Of a DNA stretch of 64,000 bases, positions 31,995-44,007 are shown piece after piece. How positions within the stretch are numbered: the first letter of the stretch is position 1; the number at the start of each line of letters is the position of its first letter. Origin of the DNA: Dugong dugon (Eukaryota > Chordata > Mammalia > Sirenia > Dugongidae). Both the position numbers and the translations under genes were made by a program. Location: the NCBI GenBank assembly GCA_030035585.1, contig CM057464.1:76182919-76246918 (forward strand). The letters run 5' to 3'. Below the pieces are notes generated by a model. That model worked only from the letters and a program-made list of their open reading frames with translations, made no database searches and was not told where the DNA came from.

Positions 31995-32470
31995 ATTATA
32001 TTTCTTTTATTTTGGAAGTAGTATATTCTGATTATAGAAAATATAAAAATATACAGAAAAAATTAGCTGCCATCCCCCATTCAGAAATAATCACTGTCAA
32101 CATTTTCACCTTTCTTTCTAGTCTAAATGGGTATATAGAACTCTGTGTTTTTTCCCCACTTTTTAAGTTGACATTATATTATGAGCAGTTTCCCATGTTG
32201 TAGTCTTTGAATGTGTCATTTTAATTGGGTGTATAATATAACATCCTTTGAAAGTGATACAATTTATTTAATCTTTCCCTTATTATTGGCTATTTGATTG
32301 TATCTAATTTGCTCTGTCATAAATGTTATTGCAACCAATATCTTGGGCACATAAATCTTTGATTATAATTCTAATTATGTCCTTTGGATATATTCACCAG
32401 GAAATACAATCACCTTGTGAATACAGACAGTTTTAGGTTTTTGATGCATTCTGTGAAATGGCTATTTACA
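31995..32470. mobile_element. Ancient L1M-type relic
   Basis: Colinear decayed blocks: AGAAAATATAAAAATATACA, AATAATCACTGTCAACATTT, TCCCATGTTGTAGTCTTTGA, TAAATGTTATTGCAACCAAT and TATGTCCTTTGGATATATTC, a common L1M 3' layout. Confidence 0.55.
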
Positions 32471-32489
32471 GAAGTTTTTATTTAATTTA

Positions 32490-33582
32490 ATTTTATTTTT
32501 GGTGAATATATACACAGCAAAACCTGCTTCCATTCCACAGTTTCTAGAGATAATGTTCAATGATGTTGATTACATTATTCACATTGTGTCAACATTCTCG
32601 TTATTTCTATTCTAGTTGTTCCATTTATTTATTCTCCTCACCCCACAAACTTCTCGTCTGTGCTTTAAAATAGCTGTTGACCCTTTGGTCTTATATAGGT
32701 TTTTTTTTTTTAAGAAACACAGTGCTCAATGGTGACAATCTTTACTCTTTGGGCTGTTACTTACGTTAAAGGTAACTTCAGGGGATATTTACATTCAAAG
32801 TTTGAAGAACAACTCAGGGCCATAGTCTTGGGGACTCCTCCAGACTCAGTAGGTCCAGTAAGTCTGGATTCTTTAAGAATTTGAAGTTCTTGCCAGACAC
32901 CCTTTTAACTCAGTTCTGAAGTCACTCCTGAGGTTCAACCTTCAGCCATAGATTAGACAGGCCCATAAAACAAACAGTAATGCACATAGCTGAACAATGT
33001 ATGTGAGACTAAATGGGCACACCAGTCCAGGGGCAAGGACGAGAAGGCAGGAGGGGACACTAAAGCTGGACGAATGGAAAGGGAGAATCTATGTCGAGAA
33101 GGGGAGAGTGTTGACACATTGCAGGGTTGGCGACCAGTGTCACAAAACAATATGTGTATTAATTATTTAATGAGAAACTAATTTGCTCGTAAACCTTCAG
33201 CTAAAGCACAATAAAAAAAAAAGAATTTGAAGGTCTGTTCCACATTTTCCTCCCTTATCAAGATTCCTCTATCGTGTCCCTGATCAGAATGTTAAATAGT
33301 AGTAGCTAGGCACCATCTAGTTCTTCTGGTCTCAAGATGGAGGAGGCAGTAGTTCATGTAGACAGTTTGCCCTGTAGTCCAATTCCTTCTCTGATTCTTG
33401 AGTTTCCTTCTTTCCCTTTTGCTCCAGACAAATAAAGACCAATAGTTGTATCTTAGATAGCAACTTGCAATCCTTTAAGACCCTACACAGTACTCACCAT
33501 ACCAGGAGGTAGAACAAAAAACTTTAGAAATACATTATGCCAATTAACTGGACTGTCCCAAAAGACCATGGCTCTGTTTAAA
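32490..33582 (-). mobile_element. Older L1 3' UTR copy, split by a younger L1 3'-end insertion
   Basis: The left part (32490-32886) and right part (33233-33582) read as L1 3' UTR in the same orientation as the copy at 18-19 kb. Shared blocks include TAGGCACCATCTAGTTCTTC, CTTGCAATCCTTTAAGACCC, CACTACTCACCA-like text, ATGCCAATTAACTGGACTGT and AAGACCATGGCTC. It is more diverged than the 18-kb copy. Confidence 0.8.
32887..33220 (+). mobile_element. L1 3' end insertion with 12-bp target-site duplications, nested in an L1
   Basis: Contains CCAGACACCCTTTTAACTCA, TCACTCCTGAGGTTCAACC, CAATATGTGTATTAATTATT and a terminal poly(A). Perfect AAGAATTTGAAG repeats flank it (32875-32886 and 33221-33232). It carries one terminal module, in contrast to the two modules of the copies at 10.6 and 18.1 kb. 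Confidence 0.92.
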
Positions 33583-34511
33583 AAAGGTTTTAAATTAGAT
33601 GCTCATCAACCTACGTGAGACTCTTGTTCTGCCGTTGACCTCATTATATATTATTACTTAATTTTTTTTAGATTGATAACATTTTTTTGAGGTAGACTAT
33701 TTCTGAGCTAGGGAGAAAGTTAGGCAGTGGTTGTGAAGTGAAAAGAGCATTTTAGCTTGGTTTTTGCTGTAAACCAAGGGGAAAGAGGACAGAAGAGAGA
33801 GGGGAAAACCAGCCGTGCCAGCAGATACAGACACTGTGAGTACTAGACTTTCTGGCTTGACACCTGCTCACTGACCTGCCTTCTTTTATGTAACTCTGGG
33901 TTGGCCTGTGTATCAATGTCATTCATATTTAGTTGTTTTTAAACCTGTGTGTTAAAAAAAAGAAAAAATTATAGGATTTTTATTTTGTACTGTAAAAGTC
34001 ATTTTCTTCAAAAATTATCGTAAAAAAAATCAATAGATAATTTCTTACCTTTCTAGATAATACATAGCAGTCTTTTTTCATTAGCTTATTATTGATTATG
34101 GGAAATACATTATGTCTAAAAAATCATAAATTATACTTATGACTTACTGTGACTGTTTAGTGTTCTGTTATTACAGAGTCTGTATTTATAAGTAAATGTG
34201 TTTCTCAATTATATCTTCCCTTATATGTTTTTGCGATGAAACGGAATTTAATTTATCCCTTAGTTCATTAAAATGTTCTCTTCAATTTGATAATTATATC
34301 CATTTTATAAGTGATACATACAATTAAAAATACTCTAAGAGGTATAGACAATTGATGATTTAAAATACTATTTGTAGGGAATATTTATGAAGGATGTATA
34401 TTAGTCTCTCTCTTTTTTTTTTTTGGTAGTGCTCTAATAAAAAACTTGGTGTTAAACCTCAGTTTGAATGATCTGGATCAGTCACTTCTGTTTAATAGCT
34501 CAGTTCCTGCC
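33583..34511. other. AT-rich intron, nothing recognised
   Basis: No named repeat or exon signal was recognised. Confidence 0.3.
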
Positions 34512-34699
34512 AAACCAAAAACAAAAAACAAAAAAACCAAAAAACCAAATCTGCTGCCATTGAGTTGATTCCAAATCATGGCGACCCTATAGGACAGAAT
34601 AGAACTGCCCCATAGGGTTTCCAAGGAGTGGCTGGTGGATTTGCACTGCTGACCTTGTGGTTATCAGCTGATTGCTTAACACTGTGCCACCAGGGCTGC
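34512..34699 (-). mobile_element. AfroSINE (short form)
   Basis: A-rich start with CCAAAAAACCAAATCTGCTG, then CCATTGAGTTGATTCC, GCGACCCTATAGGACAGAAT, CCCCATAGGGTTTCCAAGGA and ACACTGTGCCACCAGGGCTG. There is no long-form block. Confidence 0.92.
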
Positions 34700-35590
34700 T
34701 GCCAGTGCAAGAGAAATGTTGTAATGTCGTTATTTTCAACCACAATTCTTCTCTATTATTGAGTTTTCCAAATGACTATAATATCTGATTTCTTTCTCCT
34801 TATGCTAGTGTAACTTATCTGGATATACTGCCATGTGATGTGAGGAAAAATTACGGGTACCTAGCCATTACTTTTGAGGTAACAGAAGAGGACAGAGTAT
34901 CTCTAACATATTCCAGTTGTAACTCTACTGTCATCACTACCTTCCCTAGATACACTGACTAGAACCAAATATTCCTTTTCCCTAGCTGTCTTCGAATGCA
35001 GTTCCATTCCCCCTGTATTGACTGCCTAATGAGTATCTATCTCTTCTTCCTGTTTTCCCTTGTTTGTGCTTATTGCAGGCTCTTAGTCTTTTTTTTTCCC
35101 CTTGTTTGAATACTTTCTTTCTAAGGGTATACTTCTTGTTGGAGAAATATTTGTCCTCTGACTTGTGAAATAAGCTAAAAATGTTATATTGGTGTTTTTA
35201 ATTGTTACCCTGAGTATAAATATTAAGGCAGCATGCCTCTAGATACCTTTTATTAAGATTAAGCAATTTTTCTTTTATAGTTTACAAAATTTCTGTTATA
35301 AACATTTTTGAATAGTAATAGTTGTGGAAGCAACTCAGGGTTCTGATGCTCTCTGTTATTTTTTATTAGAAATTTGATGGATTAAGTCAGCCTCTCTTTG
35401 CATGTAAAAAGTAGACATCTGTCTATAAAATACTTCTTCAGAGTTATTAATTTGGTTTGGTTGTTTCTATTCTTGCATCACTTTCAGACCAGCATACACA
35501 CTCCACCAGATGGAATTGTTAAGATACCGAGGGACCACCAAATGTAGCTCCCAGTTACTTGCTACCAGATTATGCTTTTATAATTGTTAG
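34700..35590. other. AT-rich intron, nothing recognised
   Basis: No named repeat or exon signal was recognised. Confidence 0.3.
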
Positions 35591-35594
35591 CACT

Positions 35595-35760
35595 TATTTC
35601 ATCATATTTATTTATTCATTTATTTTCTCTGACCTACTAAATTGAAATATAAACTATATATTTATATATATATATATATTGTTCTCTGCTGTAGCTCTAG
35701 CACATAGAACAGTGCCTGACTAGTAGGCACTCAATAAATGTTTATTGAATGGACTAAAAA
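35595..35760 (+). mobile_element. L2 LINE relic, 3' end, with internal (TA)n
   Basis: GCTCTAGCACATAGAACAGT GCCTGACTAGTAGGCACTC then AATAAATGTTTATTGAATGG is the L2 3' terminus. A (TA)n microsatellite at 35653-35680 interrupts it. Confidence 0.75.
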
Positions 35761-36616
35761 ATAAATCCTCATAGAAATAAATACATGGCAAACCAGGAAA
35801 TTTGGTCTGTTGTTTCTCCAAGTTTCTTCATATGAATCAGAGCAAAAATACAATTGTTTGTTAATGTGCTATTATTCCATTTAGAGTGAATTTGAAGCTA
35901 ATTAAACCAAGAATTTTTAGTAGAACCTGAAATTTACAATAGGAACTTCTGGTTTTATAAATTAGAAGGGGTTTCTATCCAGCAAGCTCCATCACATTAA
36001 AAAAGCTAAGAACCTCAAAGGTTTTTGTAGCAGAGGATAGAGCTCCTAGTTTAGTGTCTTACACATAATTAGTTGTCCAGTAATTGCAGTTTTCTTTTTT
36101 TTCTGTTGAATTAGGAATTGAATACCTTATGTTGATCTACATTCATCAAACTTTGTACCTACAATCTTGTACCGTTAGCAAATTGCAGTATGTTTGTTTG
36201 CACGTGTGTCTTATGACTAGTCTTTTAGCTACTTAAATTCAGGGACTATGACTTTTCTACTTTGAGTCTCAAGGGCTTATTTTAGCCCAATACCTGGCAG
36301 GTGTTAGGCCTTTGCTGATACACTGTAGTTTCTGCCAGAGTTTTAAAAAGCAGTTTGCAGATTTAAAAAAAATAAAATAAAACCTTAATGTGTTTTATTT
36401 GTTTCTGTTTGGACAGACCTATTCTTTCTAACAAATTATAAAATATTAATAGTCATTTTACTAGCTAGCCAAATTTGTCTACCTTGTGTTTTTCAAAATC
36501 AAAATATGGGTTGGAAAAATATACAACTATATAACCAGTTATCATCATCATTTAATGTCCAAAAATATAGTACAACTCAGTTATAAATATTTCAACTATG
36601 ATTCCTACTGAAATAC
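35761..36616. other. AT-rich intron with a possible L2 scrap
   Basis: At about 36235-36325 GGGACTATGACTTTTCTACT and CAATACCTGGCAGGTGTTAG hint at a sense L2 3' end. Nothing else was recognised. Confidence 0.35.
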
Positions 36617-36692
36617 AAACACACATATATGTCCATATATATATATATGTCCATATATATATGTCTATACATATATACACATATTCCGTCTT
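36617..36692. repeat. AT/GT-rich microsatellite
   Basis: Mixed (AT)n and ATGTCC/ATATAC repeats. Overlapping tyrosine/isoleucine-rich open frames here are artefacts of the repeat. Confidence 0.8.
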
Positions 36693-36699
36693 TTTATCA

Positions 36700-37990
36700 T
36701 CTACTTTTTGTAAGTTATTCAATAGATTTTTATTCAGTGGTCACCATGGACAAGTGCTGTTCTGTAGATACTGCAATAAAAGACACAGCCCTTATTTATG
36801 AGGACTTTACAATCTCCTGGGAAAACCAGATAAATACAAATATAATTATGATTCAGAATCATAATTGCTATGGTAGAGGTAGGATTCAATAGAACAGATG
36901 AGGGAGTTGAGGGAAGGGAGAATAATTGCTGTGTGCTTCACTGAGTGGGGTTGTTATATTTGTCAGATGAAGTTAAGGAGTTAGTCTGGTATTCCATGTT
37001 GAGGGGCAGCCTTTTCAAAGGCCTTTAGGTGAAAGAGTATAGCCGATCCTATAGGAGGTGAAAACCTGAATTACATGTGTAATTGTGGCAAGAGATGAGT
37101 CTGGAGATGTAAGTTTTTACCTAATTACCAAAGATAGATGGACTAGTAGATCAGTAGGAAGTGGGCTTGCTGGACAGGTAACTGTGGTCAGACCAGCTGT
37201 TGAGTAAATTGGTAACTGTCCAGGCATGGACCAGTAACTTGAAATTTGCCCCCAAAATTGGAGGGTGCTGAGAGACCAAACAAAGAGGCGTGTAACTACA
37301 GTGTGGTGGTGAAGAGTTTATTAGGGAGATTTATATACGGAGGCAGTGGTCCTCAGCCACTGGAGGACCAAAGCAGATCTCCTAGCCGAGCAGTAGGGGG
37401 CAGAGGTTTTATAGTGGTCAGGGACAAAAGTGGCTTCATGCCATAAGACTGCCTCAGCAAGGTCACATCACAGGGGCTTGGAAAACAGCAATGAACTAAC
37501 AGAAAAGCAGTGAACTAATGGAAACCATGAGGGCAGCCATGTTCCATCTCGCAAAGTCTGTTTTCCCCTTCAGTAACTATAATTGTAGTTAAATATACAT
37601 AGTCTCATAACTTTGAATATTCACTAAAATTAAATGACTAAGCTGGAATTTTATGAGGGTTTATAAACAAAAAGAAAACAGTGTGAGTAAAGTTTCTACT
37701 TATACTTGGTTCAGAATAATTTGGCTTCTCTAAATACGGATTTCTGATTATATAGACCAACACTGAAAAAGGAAAAAGTCTTTTGCCTTAAGATTTTAAT
37801 CTACTTCATAATGGGGTGAGTTGAGAGACACAAGTAATCTGGAAAACAATTACAAAACATGATGGTGCAAATGAAAGTAATGAAGTTATTGGGGTGGATC
37901 ATGTTAGGAAAGGTTTCTTGAAGGAGATCAGTCTTAAATTAGGATTTCAGAGAACACAGAGTGAACAAGGAGATGAGGGAAAGTAGGCAA
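36700..37990 (-). mobile_element. L2 LINE relic, split by a solo LTR
   Basis: GACACAGCCCTTATTTATGA GGACTTTACAATC, GGCAGCCTTTTCAAAGGCCT and AGAGATGAGTCTGGAGATG on the left, and TCATGTTAGGAAAGGTTTCT, TTAGGATTTCAGAGAACACA on the right, are reverse-complement L2 text. The solo LTR at 37240-37572 lies within it. Confidence 0.5.
37240..37572 (-). mobile_element. Solo LTR of an endogenous retrovirus with 6-bp target-site duplication
   Basis: A 333-bp block starts TGAAATTTGCCCCC and ends TTTTCCCCTTCA on the plus strand, bracketed by perfect GTAACT repeats (37234-37239 and 37573-37578). On the minus strand it carries a TATA-like CTATAAAA (37407-37414) and, about 85 bp on, AATAAA (37317-37322). That fixes a minus-strand U3-R-U5 order. 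The 66-codon open frame at 37246-37446 lies inside the LTR and is a chance frame. Subfamily not identified; not visibly the same as the 24.7-kb LTR. Confidence 0.85.
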
Positions 37991-37999
37991 AATGTTGTT

Positions 38000-39180
38000 C
38001 ACTCTTGTTATTTGTTGTTATCCTTCCATTATTTATTATTCACCGAGGCTTTTTCTTAGCTGGTTTGAGGGTTGTCATAATTGTTATTTGTTGTCATTTT
38101 TAAATCTCTGCTTCCAGATTTCTCCTTGGATTTTACCTTCCCAGTAAACTTGAATACTGGGTTTTTTTTTTTTTTTTTGACGTATGTTGTACTTAGAGGA
38201 TAAGGGATTTTAGTATTAAAACATCAACCATCTCCAAGAGAACATTCTGTTGTTACAGATGATCTTGTAGCAGACTAATTGCTTTAGAACATACCTTAAT
38301 CACAGAATGTTGGTTTCATAATGTAGAGTTTTATTCTTAGATTTAATTGTAATCAGCATGAATATTTATGATATATTAAAAAGTGTTAAATAAAGTCCTT
38401 TTGTTTATTCTTGTCAGTGGGGAGTGGAGGGACTTTTGAAAATCGCACTTAGATTGTCAAATAGTATTCTTTGGATTTGTAAATGATTCTTCAAGAGGTA
38501 TTTGAGGTTTTGAATGTCTTATTCCTTAAATCATTTTTTGGATTCTAAAATAAATGCACCTACGCTTTATGCAAATAACAAGTAGTTAATTAATCATAGT
38601 AAAGTTTTATGCAGGTTTTTTACTTAGCTCTAATTATAATTTACATTCCAGTCTGCCTGGGAAAAAACCTTACCCCGTGTGCAAGAAATAAAATTAATCA
38701 AACTTCTGTTTAAAGCATGAAAACACCACAAAAATATTCTTTCACTGGGAACTTGGATATTAAATCGCTTCAGCCACTAGCTTCGTTAGGAATTAAATTG
38801 AACTGGATAATTCTTGTAATAAAGTCTTAAGTAACGTGTTTTCTCAGTCAGATTACTTACTGTGTTGTTGTTCTGAATTGCTTTGACCTGGCTCTGTTGG
38901 ATATTAAACACAACATAGATCATGCACATTTTGTATAGCTGAAATTCCTGTCCCTGATGATAATACACTTAAGGCCTGCTACATGTTATTATAATTGGGT
39001 CAAGGAACATTTAACACTATTAAAAAGCTTATCTTTTGTCCCAGAATCGGCTTGCGTCATGACTTAGAACAGATTTATGTTGTTAAAAATTGCCTGCCAA
39101 AAGATTAAATATTTGGCCGGTGAGATGTGTATATATGAAGCATATTTATCACTAGGCTTAATTGTTTTTTTTTTTAAAGA
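38000..39180. other. AT-rich intron, nothing recognised
   Basis: Contains a long T run at 38161-38178. No named repeat or exon signal was recognised. Confidence 0.3.
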
Positions 39181-39183
39181 CAA

Positions 39184-39345
39184 GTGGTTCTCTTGGGACC
39201 CGAACCAGCATCAACATCATCTGGGAACTTGTTAGAAATGCAATTCTCTGAATCATACTCTGGGGTGGGGCCACAATCTGTGTTTTAACAAGCCTTCAAG
39301 GTGATTCTGATGCACACTAAAGATTGAGGAACACTGTTGTAGGTA
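39184..39345 (-). mobile_element. MER5-type hAT-Charlie MITE
   Basis: AGTGGTTCTCTTGGGACCCG, AGCATCAACATCATCTGGGA, ACTTGTTAGAAATGCAATTC and AGGTGATTCTGATGCACACT are the reverse-complement MER5A blocks in order. Confidence 0.85.
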
Positions 39346-39719
39346 TTTTCCTTATAGAAATCTAAATTGGTTTATTATAGACAATAAGATTTGTTGAATG
39401 AATGAAAGAATGAATGAATTGGATAAAGAGTTCACTGAGAATCCCTATTTATCTGAGACTTGAAGGATATATGAGAGATTATAAATTGGTAAAGGAATGT
39501 TTGAAGGGAGACAAAAGAGCTATGGATACTCGTTTCCACTGCCCTTGATCTTTTCCGTAAAGTAGGCAGGGAGATCACTTACCAGAAGGATTTGGTAAGA
39601 TTAAGGTTTAAGGAAAGTTGAAGAAAATATAGAGTAGCACCTCCCGGGAATTTACTAAGGAGTTAAGCAATGATAAATAAAAAGATTGTTAAACTACAGA
39701 GTGATTAGTTTGACCATTT

Positions 39720-39865
39720 TTTGAGTGCCTGGCATATGCCAGGCACTATAATTAATATTTTACATATACTATCTTAGGAGATCCTTAAAACAATCCTAGG
39801 AGATAGGTGTTATTTATGTCTAGTTTACTAATGAGAAAACTGTACTAGGTCATAAATTTGTAATT
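39720..39865 (-). mobile_element. MIR SINE relic
   Basis: GTGCCTGGCATATGCCAGGC ACTATAATTAAT, CAATCCTAGGAGATAGGTGT TATT and TTTACTAATGAGAAAACTGT follow the reverse-complement MIR 3' order. The GCCTGGCATATGCCAGGC part is also a perfect palindrome. Confidence 0.7.
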
Positions 39866-39989
39866 GGATAAGTCAGTGCTTTTATATTGCTTTCTCTAGC
39901 AATGTCCGTGGCCTCAGAGCAGAAGCAGAGAGGGCATAAGGTAAAATTATTCAGGCTTAGGAATTGGCAAAGCATGCATGCTGTTATTA

Positions 39990-40145
39990 AATCCTTCCCA
40001 TGCTCCTTGTTTCATTTAATCTCACAACAGCCTTGTGAGGTAAATATTGTCCTCACAGTTGAATGAGCTTTCCCGAGGCAGCAAGGATGGTACATGATCA
40101 AGCCTGGGTTCAACCCAGATCCATTTTATTCCAGGCCCTGTGCTT
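39990..40145 (-). mobile_element. MIR SINE relic
   Basis: TTTAATCTCACAACAGCCTT GTGAGGTAAATATTGTCC, CAAGGATGGTACATGATCAA and CCTGGGTTCAACCCAGATCC are reverse-complement MIR including the tRNA-like B-box region. Confidence 0.75.
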
Positions 40146-41407
40146 TTCTCAGTTTTCTCAGGAGAAAGATGAGGCATGCTTTTTAGGTTGGCATTGCTGT
40201 GACCAACCATGTAAACTTAAACAGGACACAATTTCGAATAAAGTTTTTCAGTTCTGTATTTAATCCCCAGAGCTTCAGTAAAGTCTTCATTAAAATGGAG
40301 ACAACAGTAATGACAGCAAAAATATTGCAAAGAAATAAATATTTATGTAAAATACTGTGTAATCTATAAAGTACTAAACCAATATTAGGTAATAATAATT
40401 TTAAAACTTTGAATAAATGGTTTATTCTATAATTATATACACATTTTCTCAGTATATTTATAAAGCTGACTATTGTAGTTATGTGCAATAATTAGTTTAC
40501 TAATTGATTATGCTAATTATAATAATTGGTTATGTTTTTTATTTTTCTTAAAGAAAACTTTGTTCTGCTTAAATGTTCATTTTAGCGATATCCTAGGAAA
40601 ATAATTTGTAATAGTAGTTTTCTTGCTGAAGTAGTCTAATCTTTGTCACTGTTGTTCTTGGGCAGCAGTATTAAAGGTATCCTTAGCAGTTACGAAGCTA
40701 TATAGAATATGTATTTTTAAAGTTTCTGTTGTACTCTCCTAAATATTTTAATGTATAATAAAGATGTGTGCATGAAAGGATTTAACTCATCTCCATGCCT
40801 TCTATGGCACTTGGAATACTAATTCTTGATAGCACAGTATAAAAATTAATTTTTAAACATTGACTTTAGCAGGTTGGCCTTGCTTTCATGAATTGTCAAG
40901 AGGTTAGCTAGCCAAATTTTTAATTAAATTATGTGTTAGGTTAAACCTATCATTAGAATAATATAGGTATTATCATCCCCCACTCCCAACACTATTCTGG
41001 TAAGAATTTACCTTTAGTAAATCTAATTGCTTTTGGTGTTGTACTCCAGATGCTTTCAATTCTTAAATTATGGAAATGAGAATTAAAAAGTGAAAGAATT
41101 CAACTTTAGTCATTCACTTATAAATGTTATTTTGCCATTGATACCTTATGGATTATACTGATATATTAAAATGACATTTTAACTAACATTTTAATAGATA
41201 GGTCAAATATTTGTTGGTAATGTAAATATGTCTTCATTGACCATGTCCTTGTATAAACTGACTCAGAATAAATTGGGTATGTACAGGTTGCAAAATAATC
41301 AGTCTTCTGATGTTGGAGGATTTTTCTTTAAAAAATTTATCAAAGGAATTTAAGGGCATGGGAACAAGGGGAGGTATATTCTTGACTTTCTTTAGCATCC
41401 CATTATA
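40146..41407. other. AT-rich intron, nothing recognised
   Basis: A 101-codon minus-strand frame at 40183-40488 has no recognisable similarity and no splice or promoter support. Confidence 0.3.
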
Positions 41408-41416
41408 TGCTTATCA

Positions 41417-41630
41417 GAGGTCCCTGAGTGATGCAAATGGTTTATACTCATCTGCTAATGTAAAGGCTGGCGGTTCAAACCCACCGAGTGGCGGCTCAGA
41501 AGAAGGGCTTAGCGATCTATGTAAAGATTACAGCCAAGAAAACCCTATGGAGCAGTTTTATTCTGTTAACACATGGGTCGCCATGAGTTGGAATTGACTT
41601 GCTGGCAATAGGTTTGGTTTTTGGTTTACG
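41417..41630 (+). mobile_element. AfroSINE (long form) with 9-bp target-site duplication
   Basis: AGGTCCCTGAGTGATGCAAA head, B box GGTTCAAACCC, long-form CGATCTATGTAAAGATTACA block and tail GGAATTGACTTGCTGGCAAT. Perfect TGCTTATCA repeats at 41408-41416 and 41631-41639. Confidence 0.92.
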
Positions 41631-42179
41631 TGCTTATCATCTGTTACTTTCCTATAAACCTTTCTTGAATTTATTGTTTCTGCTTTTTGAAAATTATTGT
41701 GCACCATCTTTCCAGCTAGTTTACTTCTGTGTTAAGTAAGATTCATATTTAAAAAATAGCTAAGCTGTTTTAAGCGTCTGTGCGTGCATTGCATTTTACA
41801 GAAGGAGAATATAAATTCCTATGGTTGTGGAGACTCAGAATGGTTGTTTTTTAATGGTGAGATTATTGTTGTATGTGGGTAATCAGAAAAGCAGGAATCC
41901 TTAAGGAACAGAAGGATGTTTACTCAAGGGGGAATATAGATGATTAGTGTTTTGAACTGGCAAGAATGTCGGCTTTTAAGTGAAGCAAGGCTTTTAAGTG
42001 AAAATAGGCTCAAGAAGAGTGAAGCATAGATAATCAAGTTGGAAAATTTGAGTGGTGAAGATGATATTGATAAGGTAACCTAAGAAGTGGATTGCTTTTT
42101 TGACTTAGGATCCCTAGAATAAGCTGTGATTTGATTTTGTTGTATCTCAGGCATGTCCAAGCTAACCTGTCTTTTCCTA

Positions 42180-42500
42180 GAGGGGTATGTAAAGAATGTA
42201 TTTCATTGATACATCCAACAAAAAGTTATTTAGTATGTCCCAGCCACTAGATACTAGAAATGTACAGAAGTGAACAAGATAAACAAAATATTGGCCCTCT
42301 GGAGCATATATTCTGGTGGGAGGAGATAGTAAACAAAGGAAATAAATTATATGATATATTAGTTGATGATAAATGCTATGAGGAAAATTTTGCAGGGTGA
42401 GGATAAGGAATGCTGGGTGGGGGCAAGTTGTAGTTTTGAATAAGATAATCAGAGAAGGCATAACCAAAAAGAAGACATTTTAACCACAACTTGTGTTTTG
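42180..42500 (-). mobile_element. L2 LINE relic
   Basis: AAATGTACAGAAGTGAACAA, GGAGCATATATTCTGGTGGG, GATGATAAATGCTATGAGGA and CAGAGAAGGCATAACC are reverse-complement L2 3' blocks in order. Confidence 0.65.
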
Positions 42501-43080
42501 CACGAGGGTTCTAGGTTTAGCCTTGTTGTCATTCACCATATCTTAGTGGGATTTGATGGGCAGATATTATTATTTTTCACCATTTTACAATGAAGGAAAC
42601 TTGAGGCAAGGAAAACTGTCCGATGTACCCAGAAACAGCAGACACTGGATCTCAGAAACTTAGATGTTGTGATTTGAATTTTGGGAAAGAGTTTAGCTGG
42701 AGTGCAGCCAGATCCAGCCCCAAAATGAGGCGTTTAGGGAAGGCCAGCATACAGCACTGGAGTGCCCTCAGAGGCTGAAGCTGACTTCCATTCTTATTAA
42801 AAGGCTTGTGCAAACTATCAAGAGTCAGGCGAAAAGACATGGCTTGATGGGCCCACAGGTACCAAGGCCTGCACTAAACTCACTGTAGGTGGTTTTAGGC
42901 CGTTCATTTTGGAGTGGGTTTGGTTTTAAATGGATGCCCAGTTTTTATGGGATGACTCGAGTTACTGGGACTGACTTGCATTCTCTTCAGTCCTTGATTC
43001 CTAGAGCTGATGAGTGAAGCAAGACTACGTTAATCACACCCAGGCCTTAGAACCCTGCCATTTAGTTAAGTTCCTAAAGT
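42501..43080. other. Intron with a MIR-like scrap
   Basis: About 42560-42640 (GGCAGATATTATTATTTTTC ACCATTTTACAATGAAGG) resembles reverse-complement MIR. Nothing else was recognised. Confidence 0.4.
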
Positions 43081-43283
43081 TAACCAGTTGCCCTCGGGTC
43101 AGTTCTGACTCATGGTGACTCCATGTGTGTCAGAGTAGAACTATGCTCCATAGGGTTTTCAATGGCTGATTTTTTGGAAGTAGATTACCAGATCCTTCTT
43201 CCGAAGAACCTCTGGATGGACTAGAACCTCCAACCTTTTGGTTGACAGCCAACATGTTAACTGTTTGTATCACCCATAGCCTC
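43081..43283 (-). mobile_element. AfroSINE (long form, diverged)
   Basis: TAACCAGTTGCCCTCGGGTC, TGACTCATGGTGACTCCATG, long-form GGAAGTAGATTACCAGATCC and CTTTTGGTTGACAGCC. More diverged than most copies. Confidence 0.85.
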
Positions 43284-43788
43284 CTTTTTTAAAGTAAGAG
43301 CGGGGAAAAGGTAAAGGGTCTCCTACTAAAAATCTCAAAAAAATCCCTGGCTACCTTTTTATCACCCACTGGAAAGGCACTTGAAAGGGAAATGATTGGT
43401 GTCTATAATATGGTATATATATAGGTCTTGATAAATTAATCCTTTTGGCTACTATATCCTTTAATTTTTCTCCGCATCTTTGGATCTCAAGGACTTTTAT
43501 TTAAATCCTTCATTTCTCCTTTGCATTGGTTAAGACAGAGTGTCTCTTATACTTCCTCAGCTCTCCATATAGGTTCCTATATGCCATCCTCACCATCTCC
43601 ATTTTCACACAGACCTCAAAAAAGTAAATATTGCTATACACTGAAGTTCTGACCCTGCCTCTGGCAGTAAGTTTCCTACCACCATGCAAGGAATCCAACT
43701 CTCTTTCTACCGAACTGTCTTTTCTGCCTCTACCATGGTCAGTCTTTAGTCAGAAAGACTTTGTATGAATAAACCCTTATTTCCCATA

Positions 43789-43995
43789 CCAAAAACCAAA
43801 CCCGTTGCCTTCGAGTTGATTCTGACTCCTAATGACCCTATTGGACAGAGTAGAACTGCCCCATAGGATTCCAAAGCTGTAATCTTTAGGAAGCAGATTG
43901 CCACATCTTTCTCCTGTGGAACAGCTTGTGGGTTCGAACCGCTAACCTTTCGCTTAGCAGCCGCGCTCTTAACCACTGCGCCACCAGGGATCCTT
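43789..43995 (-). mobile_element. AfroSINE (long form) with 12-bp target-site duplication
   Basis: CCAAAAACCAAACCCGTTGC, GACCCTATTGGACAGAGTAG, the long-form GGAAGCAGATTGCCACATCT block, a well-kept B box (GGGTTCGAACC on the plus strand) and ACCACTGCGCCACCAGGGAT. Perfect TTATTTCCCATA repeats at 43777-43788 and 43996-44007 indicate a fairly young copy. Confidence 0.95.
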
Positions 43996-44007
43996 TTATT
44001 TCCCATA

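Noticed and set aside
36598..36892. Tyr/Ile-rich plus-strand open frames
   Set aside because: They are translations of an AT/GT microsatellite and an L2 relic.
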